A stretch of DNA of 64,000 bases, from assembly GCF_004216895.1 (NCBI RefSeq), contig NZ_SGXE01000004.1, forward strand, positions 137,747-201,746. The letters are read 5' to 3'. Shown piece after piece: positions 43,190 through 52,553 of the stretch. The stretch is from Aquimarina brevivitae (GTDB lineage: Bacteria > Bacteroidota > Bacteroidia > Flavobacteriales > Flavobacteriaceae). The notes beneath the pieces are model-generated. The model made no database searches, was not told where the DNA came from, and saw only the letters and a program-made list of their open reading frames with translations. The position numbers and the translations under genes are program-made. Every line of letters begins with the position of its first letter. Position 1 is the stretch's first letter.

Positions 43190-45397
43190 ATGAAAAAAAT
43201 AACACTTATACTGCTAACCCTACTACTTCTTGGAATCGGAGCTTACGGTCAAGAAGGTCAATACGACCCTAATAAGGAAGCCACTAGGATAGCTAACATA
43301 GAAAACAAGCTCGAATCCTTGATCGTGGATATTCCACAATTGGGAGAAAAGCTGAATGTAAAAATCTCGAACACCTCTCTAACTAATTTTCTAAGAGCGG
43401 TAGCACAATTGCATCAAATTAATTTAAATGTTGCCAACGAGTTGAATTCCATCAACTTCATTAACAACTTTAATGATGTAACGATTAAGGAACTTTTAGT
43501 GTTTTTAGCCAAGGAACATCAATTAGCTCTAGAGACTACTGGTAATATCATAAGTATAAAACGCTACACGCCACCGACACCCGATCCAGTTGAAAAAGAT
43601 ATACAAGTTGAATATGATCTAACAGCGGAGTTACTTTCTACAGACTTACGCAACGATCCTCTACCCAAAGTATTTCGGAAAATCACGGAAACATCCGGGA
43701 AAAATCTCTTATTCAGCCCAGAATTAAGCAACAAATCGCTAACCCTATTTATTAGTAAGGTTCCTTTTGATATTGCGATGAAGAAATTAGCAGAGGCAAA
43801 TAATCTGGATTATACAAAAACCAGGGATGGATTTTATGAGTTCAGTTCATTTCCTGGTATGACGGAAGGTACTGCCAATACACGTATCCGAAGAAACCGA
43901 TCTGATTTTTATTACAAGGTAATCGACACGATAAACCGAGTCATTACGGTCGACTTTAAAAACACCCAAATCAGTGAAGTCATTGAAAACCTTACAGAGG
44001 ATCTGGATTTGGATGTGTTTACAGCTTCTCCCTTAGAAAATGCGGGTACAGTAACCGTTAAAGCAGAAGCCATCAGTTTTGATGACCTATTGATAAAAAT
44101 GTTTGAAAGTAATAGTACTGCATCAAGCCCTACAAATTCCCCACAAAATTCTAGAAATACCACTCAACCTGGAGTGCCCACAAGTGCAGTAAGCAATGCT
44201 TTTACTTTCAAAAAAGAGAACAACGTATATTATTTTGGTACGGAAGACCAATTAACGGTCAAAAAAATTGAACTCGTACAAATGATGCACCGTTCCATAG
44301 CAATGTTAGGAGACGCTAATCCTTCCACCTCTTATGGCAATAGTTTTGGAGGGCAAAATTTCAACTCAGGCGGCACTAATTTCTTTGGTAATGGACCAAC
44401 CAACGGAATTAACCAAACCAGTGGATTAACCAATAGCAGAAACACCACTAATACCAATTCCAGATTTACTCAAAATACCAGAAGCTCCAATACTGCAGAT
44501 ACCTCAGTAGGGTCGATATCGGATATTTTTCCTGCAGATGTGATTGCCGGATTAGATATAAAAATAGATACCGAGCTTAATAGTTTTGTAGTCAGTGGAC
44601 CTGGAGCCCGAGTAGAAAAATTCAAAAAATTCATCTCGTATATCGATAAACCCGTGCCTCTGATTCTTATTGAGGTAATGATCTTAGAGGTAAACAGAAC
44701 TGCTACTTTGGAAACTGGAGTAGAATTCGGAATTGGTAGCGAGCCATCTAAGACAGAGGGCGTATCTTTCCCTGATTCAAATATTAGATTAGGTGCAGAA
44801 ACCGTTAACCGCATCATTGGTGGGTTTGATGGATTTGGATCTTTAAATATTGGAAATGTAGTGCCCAATTTCTATTTAGATATCAAAGCCATGGAAGCTA
44901 ATGGGAATGTAAAAATATTATCCACACCAAAGCTCAGTACCTTAAATGGCCATAAAGCCTATTTGTCAAGTGGACAAACGACCTATTACGAGGTAGTCAG
45001 TCAAAACATATTTGGCTCTCAAAATCCACAAACTTCTGAGATCGTTAATTACCAGCCAATTGATGCTGAGCTAGCCTTGGAATTTAAACCCTTTGTAGCA
45101 GGTGATGGACAAATTACTCTGGATATACAGGTTATCCAATCAAACTTTAGTGGCGAGCGTATAGCAGAAGGCGCTCCCCCAGATATCAACAGTAGACGAT
45201 TTTCATCTATTATGCGGATGCAGGCTAATGATGTAGCAATTCTGGGCGGCATCGAACAGAAAATAAAAAACGACTCCGGATCCGGTGTCCCTTTCTTAGC
45301 AAGAATACCGATCATCAAATGGTTTTTTAGCAAACGCGTACGCGAGGATACCAAAAGAAGGCTGAACGTAATAATCAAACCCACAGTATTCTATTAA
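43190..45397 (+). CDS. GspD/PilQ-type secretin
   Basis: 735 residues from ATG 43190 (MKKITLILLTLLLLGIGAYG). A signal peptide is followed by two STN/N-domain-like periplasmic modules (about 50-125 and 145-220), a third N domain (about 240-300), two long Asn/Ser/Thr/Gly-rich linkers, and the secretin C-domain (about 485-735; LIEVMILEVNRTATLETGVE; VKILSTPKLSTLNGHKAYLS; VPFLARIPIIKWFF). It forms the outer-membrane channel. The low-complexity linkers are unusually rich in Asn and Thr. It lies 23 nt after gspE. A start 15 nt upstream is open but less signal-like. Confidence 0.93.
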   Translation: MKKITLILLTLLLLGIGAYGQEGQYDPNKEATRIANIENKLESLIVDIPQLGEKLNVKISNTSLTNFLRAVAQLHQINLNVANELNSINFINNFNDVTIKELLVFLAKEHQLALETTGNIISIKRYTPPTPDPVEKDIQVEYDLTAELLSTDLRNDPLPKVFRKITETSGKNLLFSPELSNKSLTLFISKVPFDIAMKKLAEANNLDYTKTRDGFYEFSSFPGMTEGTANTRIRRNRSDFYYKVIDTINRVITVDFKNTQISEVIENLTEDLDLDVFTASPLENAGTVTVKAEAISFDDLLIKMFESNSTASSPTNSPQNSRNTTQPGVPTSAVSNAFTFKKENNVYYFGTEDQLTVKKIELVQMMHRSIAMLGDANPSTSYGNSFGGQNFNSGGTNFFGNGPTNGINQTSGLTNSRNTTNTNSRFTQNTRSSNTADTSVGSISDIFPADVIAGLDIKIDTELNSFVVSGPGARVEKFKKFISYIDKPVPLILIEVMILEVNRTATLETGVEFGIGSEPSKTEGVSFPDSNIRLGAETVNRIIGGFDGFGSLNIGNVVPNFYLDIKAMEANGNVKILSTPKLSTLNGHKAYLSSGQTTYYEVVSQNIFGSQNPQTSEIVNYQPIDAELALEFKPFVAGDGQITLDIQVIQSNFSGERIAEGAPPDINSRRFSSIMRMQANDVAILGGIEQKIKNDSGSGVPFLARIPIIKWFFSKRVREDTKRRLNVIIKPTVFY

Positions 45398-45429
45398 GAA
45401 TTTAGCGAAATGCTATTCAACCAACATGT

Positions 45430-46638
45430 ATGAAAATACCCTTTCTTAACAACATACTAAAGAAAAAGTATACCGCTGTGGCCTATACCCGCCGTCCGGA
45501 AGGAACACCTATAGGTATTGGCGTGCAAATTCAGTTGAAAAAAGACGAGGTTGATATCACCGATACCTTTATTTTTGAGGCAAAGGATATCGCTGCTAAG
45601 CACTTAAAGGGACAAGAAATCGAATTGATCATAGATGACGATAATATCCTTTCTAAATCCGTTACCTCTAATGACGATGATCAGGATAGTGTTGCACAAA
45701 CCTACCCTAATTTAAATACCGAAGATTTTTATGTTCAGGTGCTTCGTACTGCGGATAATGCCTTTGTTGCCGTTTGCCGCAAAAGCTATGTCAATGAACT
45801 CATTGCCCATTTTGCGGAGTTTGGGGTTGCCGTAACGGCAGTTCATCTCGGTGCGTTGCAGTTAGCTGTGTTAGGAAAGCATCTTAATGAAACAACAGTT
45901 GCATCCTATAACAAAATTGCATTATTCGACAATGAAGAACTAGTCACCCTACAACCTCAGGAACTCAAGGCTGAGAAAATTTATAGATTGCAAGGAATGT
46001 ACTTAGATGCTACCTACGCCCTACCCTTTGCTACCTTGCTCAACGGTCTCACCCAACAGATTGAATTTAGTGGCAACCTTATTGAAAAAAATCAGGCGCT
46101 AGCAAAAGAAACCAAAGAAAAAAACTTTTTTAAAAAAGCATTACAATTCGGACTTGGGGCATTACTACTGGCGCTCACCATCAATTTTTTAATGTTCAAT
46201 GCCAAGTACAAAAAATCCCAGGCGTTACAAGAAGAATTACAGGTAATCACATCGCAAACCAAAAGCAGTAAACAGCAACAAGAAGCCGTAGCCAAAAAAG
46301 AAGCCATTGTAACCAGTATTTTAAATACCGGATACTCCAAGAGTTCCTGGTACACGGATCAGGTGATCAAACGATTACCAACTACGATTCAGTTAAACTC
46401 CTTTAACTACCAACCGCTGTTAAGAACCATCCGACCGGATAAGTCGATAACGGTGCAAAACAATACTATCGAAATTTCAGGTAGTACCATCGATAAAGAA
46501 TCATTTACCAGCTGGCTTCATCAAATCGAACAATTAGCTTTTGTGGATCAGCTCATCACCAAAGAATATAGCGAAAATAGTACGAACAAGGCTTCCTTTG
46601 CCATTGAGATAAGGATAAAAGATGACCCAGAAGAATAA
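45430..46638 (+). CDS. GspL / PilM-PilN-like bitopic inner-membrane protein
   Basis: 402 residues. The first about 225 residues are a cytoplasmic domain with the strand and helix order of actin-like PilM/GspL proteins. One membrane helix follows (FGLGALLLALTINFLMF, about 239-255), then a coiled region and a small periplasmic ferredoxin-like domain (IEISGSTIDKESFTSWLHQI, about 357-376) as in PilN/GspL. It probably links the ATPase to the periplasmic part. Sequence similarity is weak, and the call rests on architecture and on operon position between the secretin and a GspM/PilO-like gene, which it overlaps by 17 nt. Confidence 0.72.
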   Translation: MKIPFLNNILKKKYTAVAYTRRPEGTPIGIGVQIQLKKDEVDITDTFIFEAKDIAAKHLKGQEIELIIDDDNILSKSVTSNDDDQDSVAQTYPNLNTEDFYVQVLRTADNAFVAVCRKSYVNELIAHFAEFGVAVTAVHLGALQLAVLGKHLNETTVASYNKIALFDNEELVTLQPQELKAEKIYRLQGMYLDATYALPFATLLNGLTQQIEFSGNLIEKNQALAKETKEKNFFKKALQFGLGALLLALTINFLMFNAKYKKSQALQEELQVITSQTKSSKQQQEAVAKKEAIVTSILNTGYSKSSWYTDQVIKRLPTTIQLNSFNYQPLLRTIRPDKSITVQNNTIEISGSTIDKESFTSWLHQIEQLAFVDQLITKEYSENSTNKASFAIEIRIKDDPEE

Positions 46639-47140
46639 AAATATACTACTAGTTGCAGGGCTACTACTACTATGGGGAATTGCCTATATATTTGGTTTTT
46701 CCAAAACCATAGCGTTGAGTACTCATATCAATGAGTTACAACAGCAAAAAAAAATCCATCAATCAGCGCCAGCACAATTGGCTGCTTTAGCTAAAAAAGA
46801 AAAGCAGCTCGATGCGATTTTGGCCAAAAACAAGGTAGCCGGCAGCTCTATCCAAAATAATTTGCTCAAAACACTGCAGGAGGTATCAGAAGCGACATCG
46901 GTTATGGTGGTAAATTTTGACACCCCCCATATCCTTACGGATACTGAGACCAACAAAGTGACTACTACCTATCAGTTTACCTTAGAGGGCGATTACAAAT
47001 CCTTGCGAAATGTAATTTACGCCTTAGAGCAACAATACAGTTTTGGTAATATCATCCACGCACATTTTGAAAAACAAAAAAACTATCGCACCCGAGTTAC
47101 TTACTTGCAATGCAAGCTGTTAGTGCAACGCGTTAATTAA
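46622..47140 (+). CDS. GspM/PilO-like inner-membrane protein
   Basis: 172 residues: one N-terminal helix (ILLVAGLLLLWGIAYIFGF), a coiled coil (about 33-65), and a ferredoxin-like C-terminal domain (TTYQFTLEGDYKSLRNVIYA). This is the plan of PilO and GspM. It overlaps the upstream GspL-like gene and is the last gene of the machine. It is followed by 359 nt without a gene. Confidence 0.72.
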   Translation: MTQKNKNILLVAGLLLLWGIAYIFGFSKTIALSTHINELQQQKKIHQSAPAQLAALAKKEKQLDAILAKNKVAGSSIQNNLLKTLQEVSEATSVMVVNFDTPHILTDTETNKVTTTYQFTLEGDYKSLRNVIYALEQQYSFGNIIHAHFEKQKNYRTRVTYLQCKLLVQRVN

Positions 47141-47499
47141 AGCGTAAGACTTTTACCTAAGCTTACTCTAAAAACAGACAAAAACCTACCATACATCTAT
47201 TATAATTGGCTACTTATCGATTTTTTTTAATATTTCCTTAACAAACCCGCTAAATAGTTGCGGTTTTACCCTCGCTGTTTTATTTTTGCGCCTTTCTTAA
47301 TTCGCCCCGGAATGATGAAATACGCAAGTAAAACTTCCCTGTTTCTTGTAACAAAAACAGCTTCAAAATCAACTTTATATGTACATAAAGGCAAGAACCC
47401 TATGTTAAATTTTAAAAATCGGGGTAACGTTATTTGATGTCGCGACACATAATACTAAAACTATTAATAATAAATAATCAGTTACAATTTCCATCTCAA
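47141..47499. other. Intergenic region and long leader before the fibre genes
   Basis: No ORF for a GspF-like protein is present here. A weak stem CCGC/GCGG (47247-47250, 47260-47263) followed by TTTT may end the pilus operon. The promoter at 47258-47288 would produce an mRNA leader of about 205 nt, containing a small hairpin (CTGTTT ... AAACAG near 47340-47360) and no obvious riboswitch that I can name. Confidence 0.45.
47258..47288 (+). promoter_or_regulatory. Promoter of the fibre-gene cluster
   Basis: TTG (47258-47260), 20 nt, then TATTTTTG (47281-47288), an exact -33/-7 pair. The first fibre-gene ATG is 211 nt downstream of the -7 box. Confidence 0.65.
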
Positions 47500-48900
47500 A
47501 TGAAACAATTTTTAACACTACTAACGCTTTTAATCTTAACCCCTACTTTTGGTCAAGTAAGCAATAACACTTCTACGGGAAGAGTAGATGAAATCACCAC
47601 GGATTTTATATTTAAAATTCAGGATGGAACGTGGAATAGACCACTCATTGAATCACGATATGTTAGCGGAATAGGAGATTACTTTACATTAAAGCACGGA
47701 GGAAACAATACTGAAGAAAATACCTTTGGATTTAGGATTAGCGACGGATACGGTTTTGATTTTGGAAAAAATGATTTTAACGAGTCTTTGCTTAAAATAA
47801 AAACCAATGGACACGTAGGGATTGGTACTTCTAACCCTGCAGCTAAATTAGAAGTACGTTCATCTAACAATCTACGGATTTGGATGAACAGAGATAATCA
47901 ATCCTCCATATCATTTGTACCGAATAATGGTAACTCTATTTTTCATATCAACCACGGGTTAAACAATGACCTTCATTTTTCTCAAGGCGGTACAGTAGGT
48001 GCAACGAGTATTATGACACTTAAAAATATGGGTAACGTAGGTATTGGTACTACTTCACCAAATGATAAACTTGAGGTCATTGGTAATGTGCGTAGTAGTT
48101 CTAAATTTGTAGTAACTGGGATAGGTGCTTTAGAAAAAAATAATTCTGATTTTAGACTTTGGTCAGTTAATAAAATGAATTTTGGTTCAGGTATTTCTAA
48201 TACTCATATGACCATTAACACCAATGGGTTTATAGGAATTGGAACCGTTACCCCTGAAGAAAACTTACACTTAAAGGGGACTGCTAGTATAGATGGTGAC
48301 ATTGGAGAAATAACTACAGGAGGACATTGGCAACAGGGCAAGCATACCTTGGAGTTACAAAATAGGGATGCTGGGGATGTTGTGCTATCATTCCACAGAG
48401 CAGGGCATACCAATGCTGCTATAAAACATCCTACTACAGGTGGTCTTATTTTTTCAGCGACTGGTGGGTTTGATCAAAACCATATGTATCTCAAAACAAA
48501 TGGTTATTTAGGCATCGGCACCACCAACCCAGACGCCAAACTCACCGTAAAAGGAAACATCCACGCCGAAGAGGTAAAAATAGACCTTTCCGTACCAGCA
48601 CCGGACTATGTATTTACCAAAGACTACGATCTATTAACTATCGAAGAAGTACAACAACACATTACCGAAAAAGGTCATTTACCAAATGTCCCTTCAGCCC
48701 AAGAGCTAGAAACTAATGGCGTGGAACTAGGGGTGATGAATATGAAACTTTTAGAAAAGATTGAGGAACTGACGTTGTACACCATTGCCCAAGAGCAAAA
48801 AATAGCAGAACAGCAAAAAAAGATTGAGAAACTGGAGCAACAAGAAGAAAAAATTAAAGAATTGGAACAAAAACTAAACACGCTGTTAAAATCAAAATAA
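47500..48900 (+). CDS. Secreted fibre-like protein 1 with C-terminal coiled coil
   Basis: 466 residues from ATG 47500 (MKQFLTLLTLLILTPTFGQ, a signal peptide). The mature part contains several GIGTxxPxxKLxVxG repeats (HVGIGTSNPAAKLEV; NVGIGTTSPNDKLEV; LGIGTTNPDAKLTVKG), typical of phage-tail-fibre-like trimeric proteins. The C-terminal module (LTIEEVQQHITEKGHLPN ... GVELGVMNMKLLEKIEELT) leads into a heptad coiled coil of Glu, Gln and Lys. The protein is probably a surface or secreted trimeric fibre. It shares modules with the next two genes and could be carried out by the upstream machine (inference). Confidence 0.78.
   Translation: MKQFLTLLTLLILTPTFGQVSNNTSTGRVDEITTDFIFKIQDGTWNRPLIESRYVSGIGDYFTLKHGGNNTEENTFGFRISDGYGFDFGKNDFNESLLKIKTNGHVGIGTSNPAAKLEVRSSNNLRIWMNRDNQSSISFVPNNGNSIFHINHGLNNDLHFSQGGTVGATSIMTLKNMGNVGIGTTSPNDKLEVIGNVRSSSKFVVTGIGALEKNNSDFRLWSVNKMNFGSGISNTHMTINTNGFIGIGTVTPEENLHLKGTASIDGDIGEITTGGHWQQGKHTLELQNRDAGDVVLSFHRAGHTNAAIKHPTTGGLIFSATGGFDQNHMYLKTNGYLGIGTTNPDAKLTVKGNIHAEEVKIDLSVPAPDYVFTKDYDLLTIEEVQQHITEKGHLPNVPSAQELETNGVELGVMNMKLLEKIEELTLYTIAQEQKIAEQQKKIEKLEQQEEKIKELEQKLNTLLKSK
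48275..48530 (+). repeat. Module b shared by fibre genes 1 and 3 (copy in gene 1)
   Basis: The coding segment for GDIGEITTGGHWQQGKHTLE through to the LGIGTTNPDAKLTVKG motif recurs in gene 3 at about 51370-51620 with many silent and few coding changes. Boundaries are approximate. Confidence 0.7.
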
Positions 48901-48908
48901 TTATCTGA

Positions 48909-50405
48909 ATGAAAAAATACTTCTCATTATTAATGGTGTTCGTCTCAATCTCAGTTTTTGGGCAAGACACTTCCTTTGATAATCTTAATGCAAATTTTGG
49001 CATCAGCAAGTCTATTCTCTGGTATAGCTCAAGTTACGGTTCAGGATTTGGTCATAGAATAATCAATTCCGATCCTGGAGGACAAACCTTACTAAACTTT
49101 CAAGGAAGACATAACAGTGGTACTTGGAGCAATATTATGTCTATGACTTCTAATGGCAAAGTAGGTATTGGTACTGATAGCCCTCAAGCCAAATTGGACA
49201 TAGTAAGTGCGGGCACAATTGGCGGCAATTGGAATCCTTCTGGTAGCTTTTTGAAAATTTCAGATACCGGTAGTTCCTCTTTAATCATGGACTCCAATGA
49301 GATTTATGGGAGTGGTACTTTACATATTGGATCTAAAAGTGGAGAAATTGTACGTTTTAGAACGATTACAGAAAACTCAACCAGTGATAAAATGGTCATT
49401 GAGGCTAATGGTAACGTTGGTATTGGGACAATGTCCCCCGAAGCTAAATTAGATATTTATGGTGCTAATTCAAGCTCAAATAATCTTATTCTATCTGCAA
49501 ACTATAAAGATAAATTCAGATGGCGCTTTAATACTTATGACCGTGGGGATGGAATCGACTTAGATATAACTGCTTCTGATAATAGCGATACCGAAGAAGC
49601 GGTATTAAAATTATCGAGATCCAATTCAGGGAGACCCGAATTTCAATTGTATAACAACACCTTAGTCGCTAATAATACTAACGTAGGAATCGGAACCAAT
49701 AACCCCAGTGAAAAACTAGATGTCCTAGGAACTACAAGAAGTAGAAAATTACTTGTAGATGATCCTAATGATGCAACAGATTGGAATAACCTTTGGCAAA
49801 GCGGTTTTTATCAAAGCTTTGATGGGGCCAATGTACCCGAATCCAATCAATGGTTTTGGGGTATCAATATGAACCACGGCTCTAATAACCCCGACTACAG
49901 GTATAATGGACAATTAATTATCAAAAACCACGCTACAGCTCCTAAAATGTATTTTAGAAGCACCAATAAAGATGGTGTGGGTACCTGGGCAAAGGTAGTC
50001 CATAGCGTTGGTAATCAACATATCGATGGTGCACTAGGCATCGGTACCACCAACCCAGACGCTAAACTCACGGTAAAAGGTAATATCCACGCAGAAGAGG
50101 TAAAAATCGACTTATCCGTACCTGCACCAGATTATGTATTTACCAAAGAATATGATTTGTTGACTATCGAAGAAGTACAGCAACACATTACCGAAAAAGG
50201 ACACCTCCCTAATATCCCATCAGCAAAGGAAATGGAAGCCAATGGCGTGGAATTAGGGGTGATGAATATGAAACTTTTAGAAAAGATTGAGGAACTGACG
50301 TTATATACTATTGAGCAGCAAAAAAAGATTGAGAAATTGGAGCAACAAGAGGAAAAAATTAAAGAATTAGAACAAAAGTTAAACACGCTATTAAAATCAA
50401 AATAA
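48909..50405 (+). CDS. Secreted fibre-like protein 2 with C-terminal coiled coil
   Basis: 498 residues beginning MKKYFSLLMVFVSISVFGQ (signal peptide). It has GIGT repeats (KVGIGTDSPQAKLDI; NVGIGTMSPEAKLDI; NVGIGTNNPSEKLDV; LGIGTTNPDAKLTVKG), a middle region of its own (about 195-375), and the same coiled-coil end as gene 1, closing with EQKLNTLLKSK. A 197-nt block is nearly identical to one in gene 3. It begins 8 nt after gene 1, so the three are one operon. The unique middle region is the likely variable head. Confidence 0.78.
   Translation: MKKYFSLLMVFVSISVFGQDTSFDNLNANFGISKSILWYSSSYGSGFGHRIINSDPGGQTLLNFQGRHNSGTWSNIMSMTSNGKVGIGTDSPQAKLDIVSAGTIGGNWNPSGSFLKISDTGSSSLIMDSNEIYGSGTLHIGSKSGEIVRFRTITENSTSDKMVIEANGNVGIGTMSPEAKLDIYGANSSSNNLILSANYKDKFRWRFNTYDRGDGIDLDITASDNSDTEEAVLKLSRSNSGRPEFQLYNNTLVANNTNVGIGTNNPSEKLDVLGTTRSRKLLVDDPNDATDWNNLWQSGFYQSFDGANVPESNQWFWGINMNHGSNNPDYRYNGQLIIKNHATAPKMYFRSTNKDGVGTWAKVVHSVGNQHIDGALGIGTTNPDAKLTVKGNIHAEEVKIDLSVPAPDYVFTKEYDLLTIEEVQQHITEKGHLPNIPSAKEMEANGVELGVMNMKLLEKIEELTLYTIEQQKKIEKLEQQEEKIKELEQKLNTLLKSK
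49257..49453 (+). repeat. Module a shared by fibre genes 2 and 3 (copy in gene 2)
   Basis: 197 nt identical to 50892-51088 except for three substitutions, while flanking sequence on both sides is clearly different. This points to recent duplication or gene conversion. Confidence 0.9.
50036..50405 (+). repeat. C-terminal module shared by all three fibre genes (copy in gene 2)
   Basis: The segment encoding LGIGTTNPDAKLTVKG to the coiled coil is present at about 48508-48900, 50036-50405 and 51598-51850. Copies 2 and 3 are almost identical over their first about 170 nt; copy 1 carries more silent changes. Confidence 0.8.
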
Positions 50406-50462
50406 AATTTGGTGATCACCAGTAGGAGCAATAACTCTTTAAAAGACCCAAAAAAATCAATT

Positions 50463-51968
50463 ATGAAAAAGCCTTTATTTCTAGCCCTATTTTTCCTTTC
50501 CGTTTTATCTTCCTTTGCGCAAGAATGGACCACCAACGGCAATATGATCTATGCTAATAAGGACTTAGTAAGCATAGGAGCAAATGCTGTACAGGGTACG
50601 TATGGCTCCGACGCTTCGGTATTAGAATTAGTAAGCCCTACTACTGGATCTTCTTTATTAGGGTTAGTATCTGGTAATAAGAAATTATTTCTCAGTGTTA
50701 GCAGTTTCGGTAATGGATTATACCTTCCGGATAATGAACCATTTAATTTTTCGTACGGTGCCAACTCAGTGTTGAATTTAAATCCTGATGGTAATATAGG
50801 GATTGGAACCAATGCGCCTAGTGCAAGATTAGAAGTCAAAGAAAGTGGTACCCTAGGTGGTAACTGGAAACCTCAAAATAGCTTTTTCACCATTTCAGAT
50901 ACCGGTAGTTCCTCTTTGATCATGGACTCCAATGAGATTTATGGGAGTGGTACTTTACATATTGGATCTAAAAGTGGAGAAATTGTACGATTTAGAACGA
51001 TTACAGAAAATTCAACCAGTGATAAAATGGTCATTGAGGCTAATGGTAACGTTGGTATTGGGACAATGTCCCCCGAAGCTAAATTAGAGGTGAGTGCAGC
51101 AAATTCTGGCGATGCAATACTACGCATCGAAGCAGATGAAGACAATAATAATGAATCTGATAACCCCCTAATTGAAATGAGGCAGGATGGTAACCTCGTT
51201 GGAGTAAATATTGGTTTTTCTGAAAACTTTGGAGAGAATATTTTTGGTATAGGAGTAAAAAACCCAAATATCGGAGGGAGTAATTGGAACACTATGACTA
51301 TAAATACTGCCAATGAATTTATAGGTTTAGGCACAAATGCTCCTGAAGAAAAATTACATGTTAAGGGAACGACAAGTATTGACGGTGACATTGGAGAGAT
51401 AACTAGCGGAGCACATTGGCAACCAGGTAAACATACATTAGAACTACAAAATAGAGACGCTGGTGATGTTGTACTATCATTCCATAGAGCAGGTCATACC
51501 AATGCTGCTATAAAGCATCCTACTAGAGGTGGTCTTATTTTTTCTGCTACTGGTGGATTTGATAAAAACCATATGTATCTCAAAACAAATGGTTATCTAG
51601 GCATCGGTACCACCAACCCAGACGCTAAACTCACGGTAAAAGGTAATATCCACGCAGAAGAGGTAAAAATCGACTTATCCGTACCTGCACCAGATTATGT
51701 ATTTACCAAAGAATATGATTTGTTGACTATTGAAGAAGTACAGCAACACATTACCGAAAAAGGGCACTTACCAAATATCCCATCTGCCAAAGAGCTAGAA
51801 ACCAATGGCGTAGAATTAGGGGTGATGAATATGAAACTTTTAGAAAAGATTGAGGAGCTAACACTCTATACCATTGCACAGGAAAAAGAACTAAACGCGC
51901 AACGTAATAAAAATAAAGAGCTAGAAGAACGCTTAGCAAAATTAGAAAAACTTATAACCAAACAATAA
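50463..51968 (+). CDS. Secreted fibre-like protein 3 with C-terminal coiled coil
   Basis: 501 residues from ATG 50463 (MKKPLFLALFFLSVLSSFAQ). An upstream open stretch to 50409 is not signal-like. It is a mosaic: a unique N-terminal part, module a shared with gene 2 (50892-51088), a unique middle, module b shared with gene 1 (about 51370-51620) and the common C-terminal module. The final coiled coil differs from genes 1 and 2 (KELEERLAKLEKLITKQ). The mosaic structure suggests that these genes exchange segments. The stop is followed 6 nt later by a heptamer-repeat patch. Confidence 0.78.
   Translation: MKKPLFLALFFLSVLSSFAQEWTTNGNMIYANKDLVSIGANAVQGTYGSDASVLELVSPTTGSSLLGLVSGNKKLFLSVSSFGNGLYLPDNEPFNFSYGANSVLNLNPDGNIGIGTNAPSARLEVKESGTLGGNWKPQNSFFTISDTGSSSLIMDSNEIYGSGTLHIGSKSGEIVRFRTITENSTSDKMVIEANGNVGIGTMSPEAKLEVSAANSGDAILRIEADEDNNNESDNPLIEMRQDGNLVGVNIGFSENFGENIFGIGVKNPNIGGSNWNTMTINTANEFIGLGTNAPEEKLHVKGTTSIDGDIGEITSGAHWQPGKHTLELQNRDAGDVVLSFHRAGHTNAAIKHPTRGGLIFSATGGFDKNHMYLKTNGYLGIGTTNPDAKLTVKGNIHAEEVKIDLSVPAPDYVFTKEYDLLTIEEVQQHITEKGHLPNIPSAKELETNGVELGVMNMKLLEKIEELTLYTIAQEKELNAQRNKNKELEERLAKLEKLITKQ
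50892..51088 (+). repeat. Module a, copy in fibre gene 3
   Basis: Second copy of the 197-nt block at 49257-49453; three mismatches were counted by eye. Confidence 0.9.
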
Positions 51969-51971
51969 ACC

Positions 51972-52009
51972 TCTGACATCCGTCACCCGTCATCGGACAT
52001 CAGACCAAA
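51972..52009 (+). repeat. Heptamer-repeat patch A, left inverted copy flanking the ompH-like gene
   Basis: From 51975 the sequence divides into heptamers GACATCC, GTCACCC, GTCATCG, GACATCA, GACCAAA. Positions 51972-51998 match the reverse complement of 52554-52580 at 24 of 27 positions, including a perfect 13-nt core GTCACCCGTCATC. Confidence 0.85.
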
Positions 52010-52018
52010 ACTACAACT

Positions 52019-52552
52019 ATGAACAAATTAGCTTTACCCATTTCAATACTAGCCTTAGCGGCATCCATATTTTCATTTTTCTACCTGCAGTCTTCATCAG
52101 ACCTGGTATACGTAGATGTCAATAAATTATTAGATGGATATAAGAGAACAAAAATTGTAAAAGCTGAATTCGACGAAAAAGCCAAAACCATGAAAGCCAA
52201 TGTTGACAGTTTACTGGCTGACTGGCAAAATGAGTTGAAAGCCTATGAAAAAGAACGTAGCGAGCTTTCTAAAAAAGAATTAGAGCTAAAGCAGCAATTG
52301 CTTTCTAATAAACAGCAACAAATTAACAATTACCAACAAGCGGTTCAGAAGCAATTGGTAGAAGAAGATAAAAAAGTGACCCAAACGGTAATCAACGACA
52401 TCAATGATTTTGTCAAAGAATATGGCAAAAAGAAAGGCTATAAAGTCATCTTTGGCGCTACCGGTAACGGAACGATTATGTATGGAGAAAAAGGTGCAGA
52501 TCTCACCGAAGAGGTGCTGACACAACTCAATGCAGAATTTGAAGGGAAATAA
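52019..52552 (+). CDS. OmpH/Skp-like periplasmic chaperone
   Basis: 177 residues. An N-terminal hydrophobic segment (ISILALAASIFSFFYLQ) serves as signal or anchor. Then YVDVNKLLDGYKRTKIVKAE and a long charged coiled coil (about 55-125) lead to the C-terminal VFGATGNGTIMYGEKGADLTEEVLTQLN motif typical of the OmpH family. Skp-like proteins hold unfolded outer-membrane or secreted proteins in the periplasm. Its position between the fibre and RHS genes suggests a chaperone dedicated to these exported proteins (inference). The gene is bracketed by inverted heptamer-repeat patches. Confidence 0.85.
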   Translation: MNKLALPISILALAASIFSFFYLQSSSDLVYVDVNKLLDGYKRTKIVKAEFDEKAKTMKANVDSLLADWQNELKAYEKERSELSKKELELKQQLLSNKQQQINNYQQAVQKQLVEEDKKVTQTVINDINDFVKEYGKKKGYKVIFGATGNGTIMYGEKGADLTEEVLTQLNAEFEGK

Positions 52553-52553
52553 A

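Noticed and set aside
47141..47499. Hidden gspF or minor pseudopilin gene in the gap after the GspM-like gene
   Set aside because: No frame on either strand carries the long hydrophobic segments or repeated domain of GspF, and no second prepilin motif was seen.
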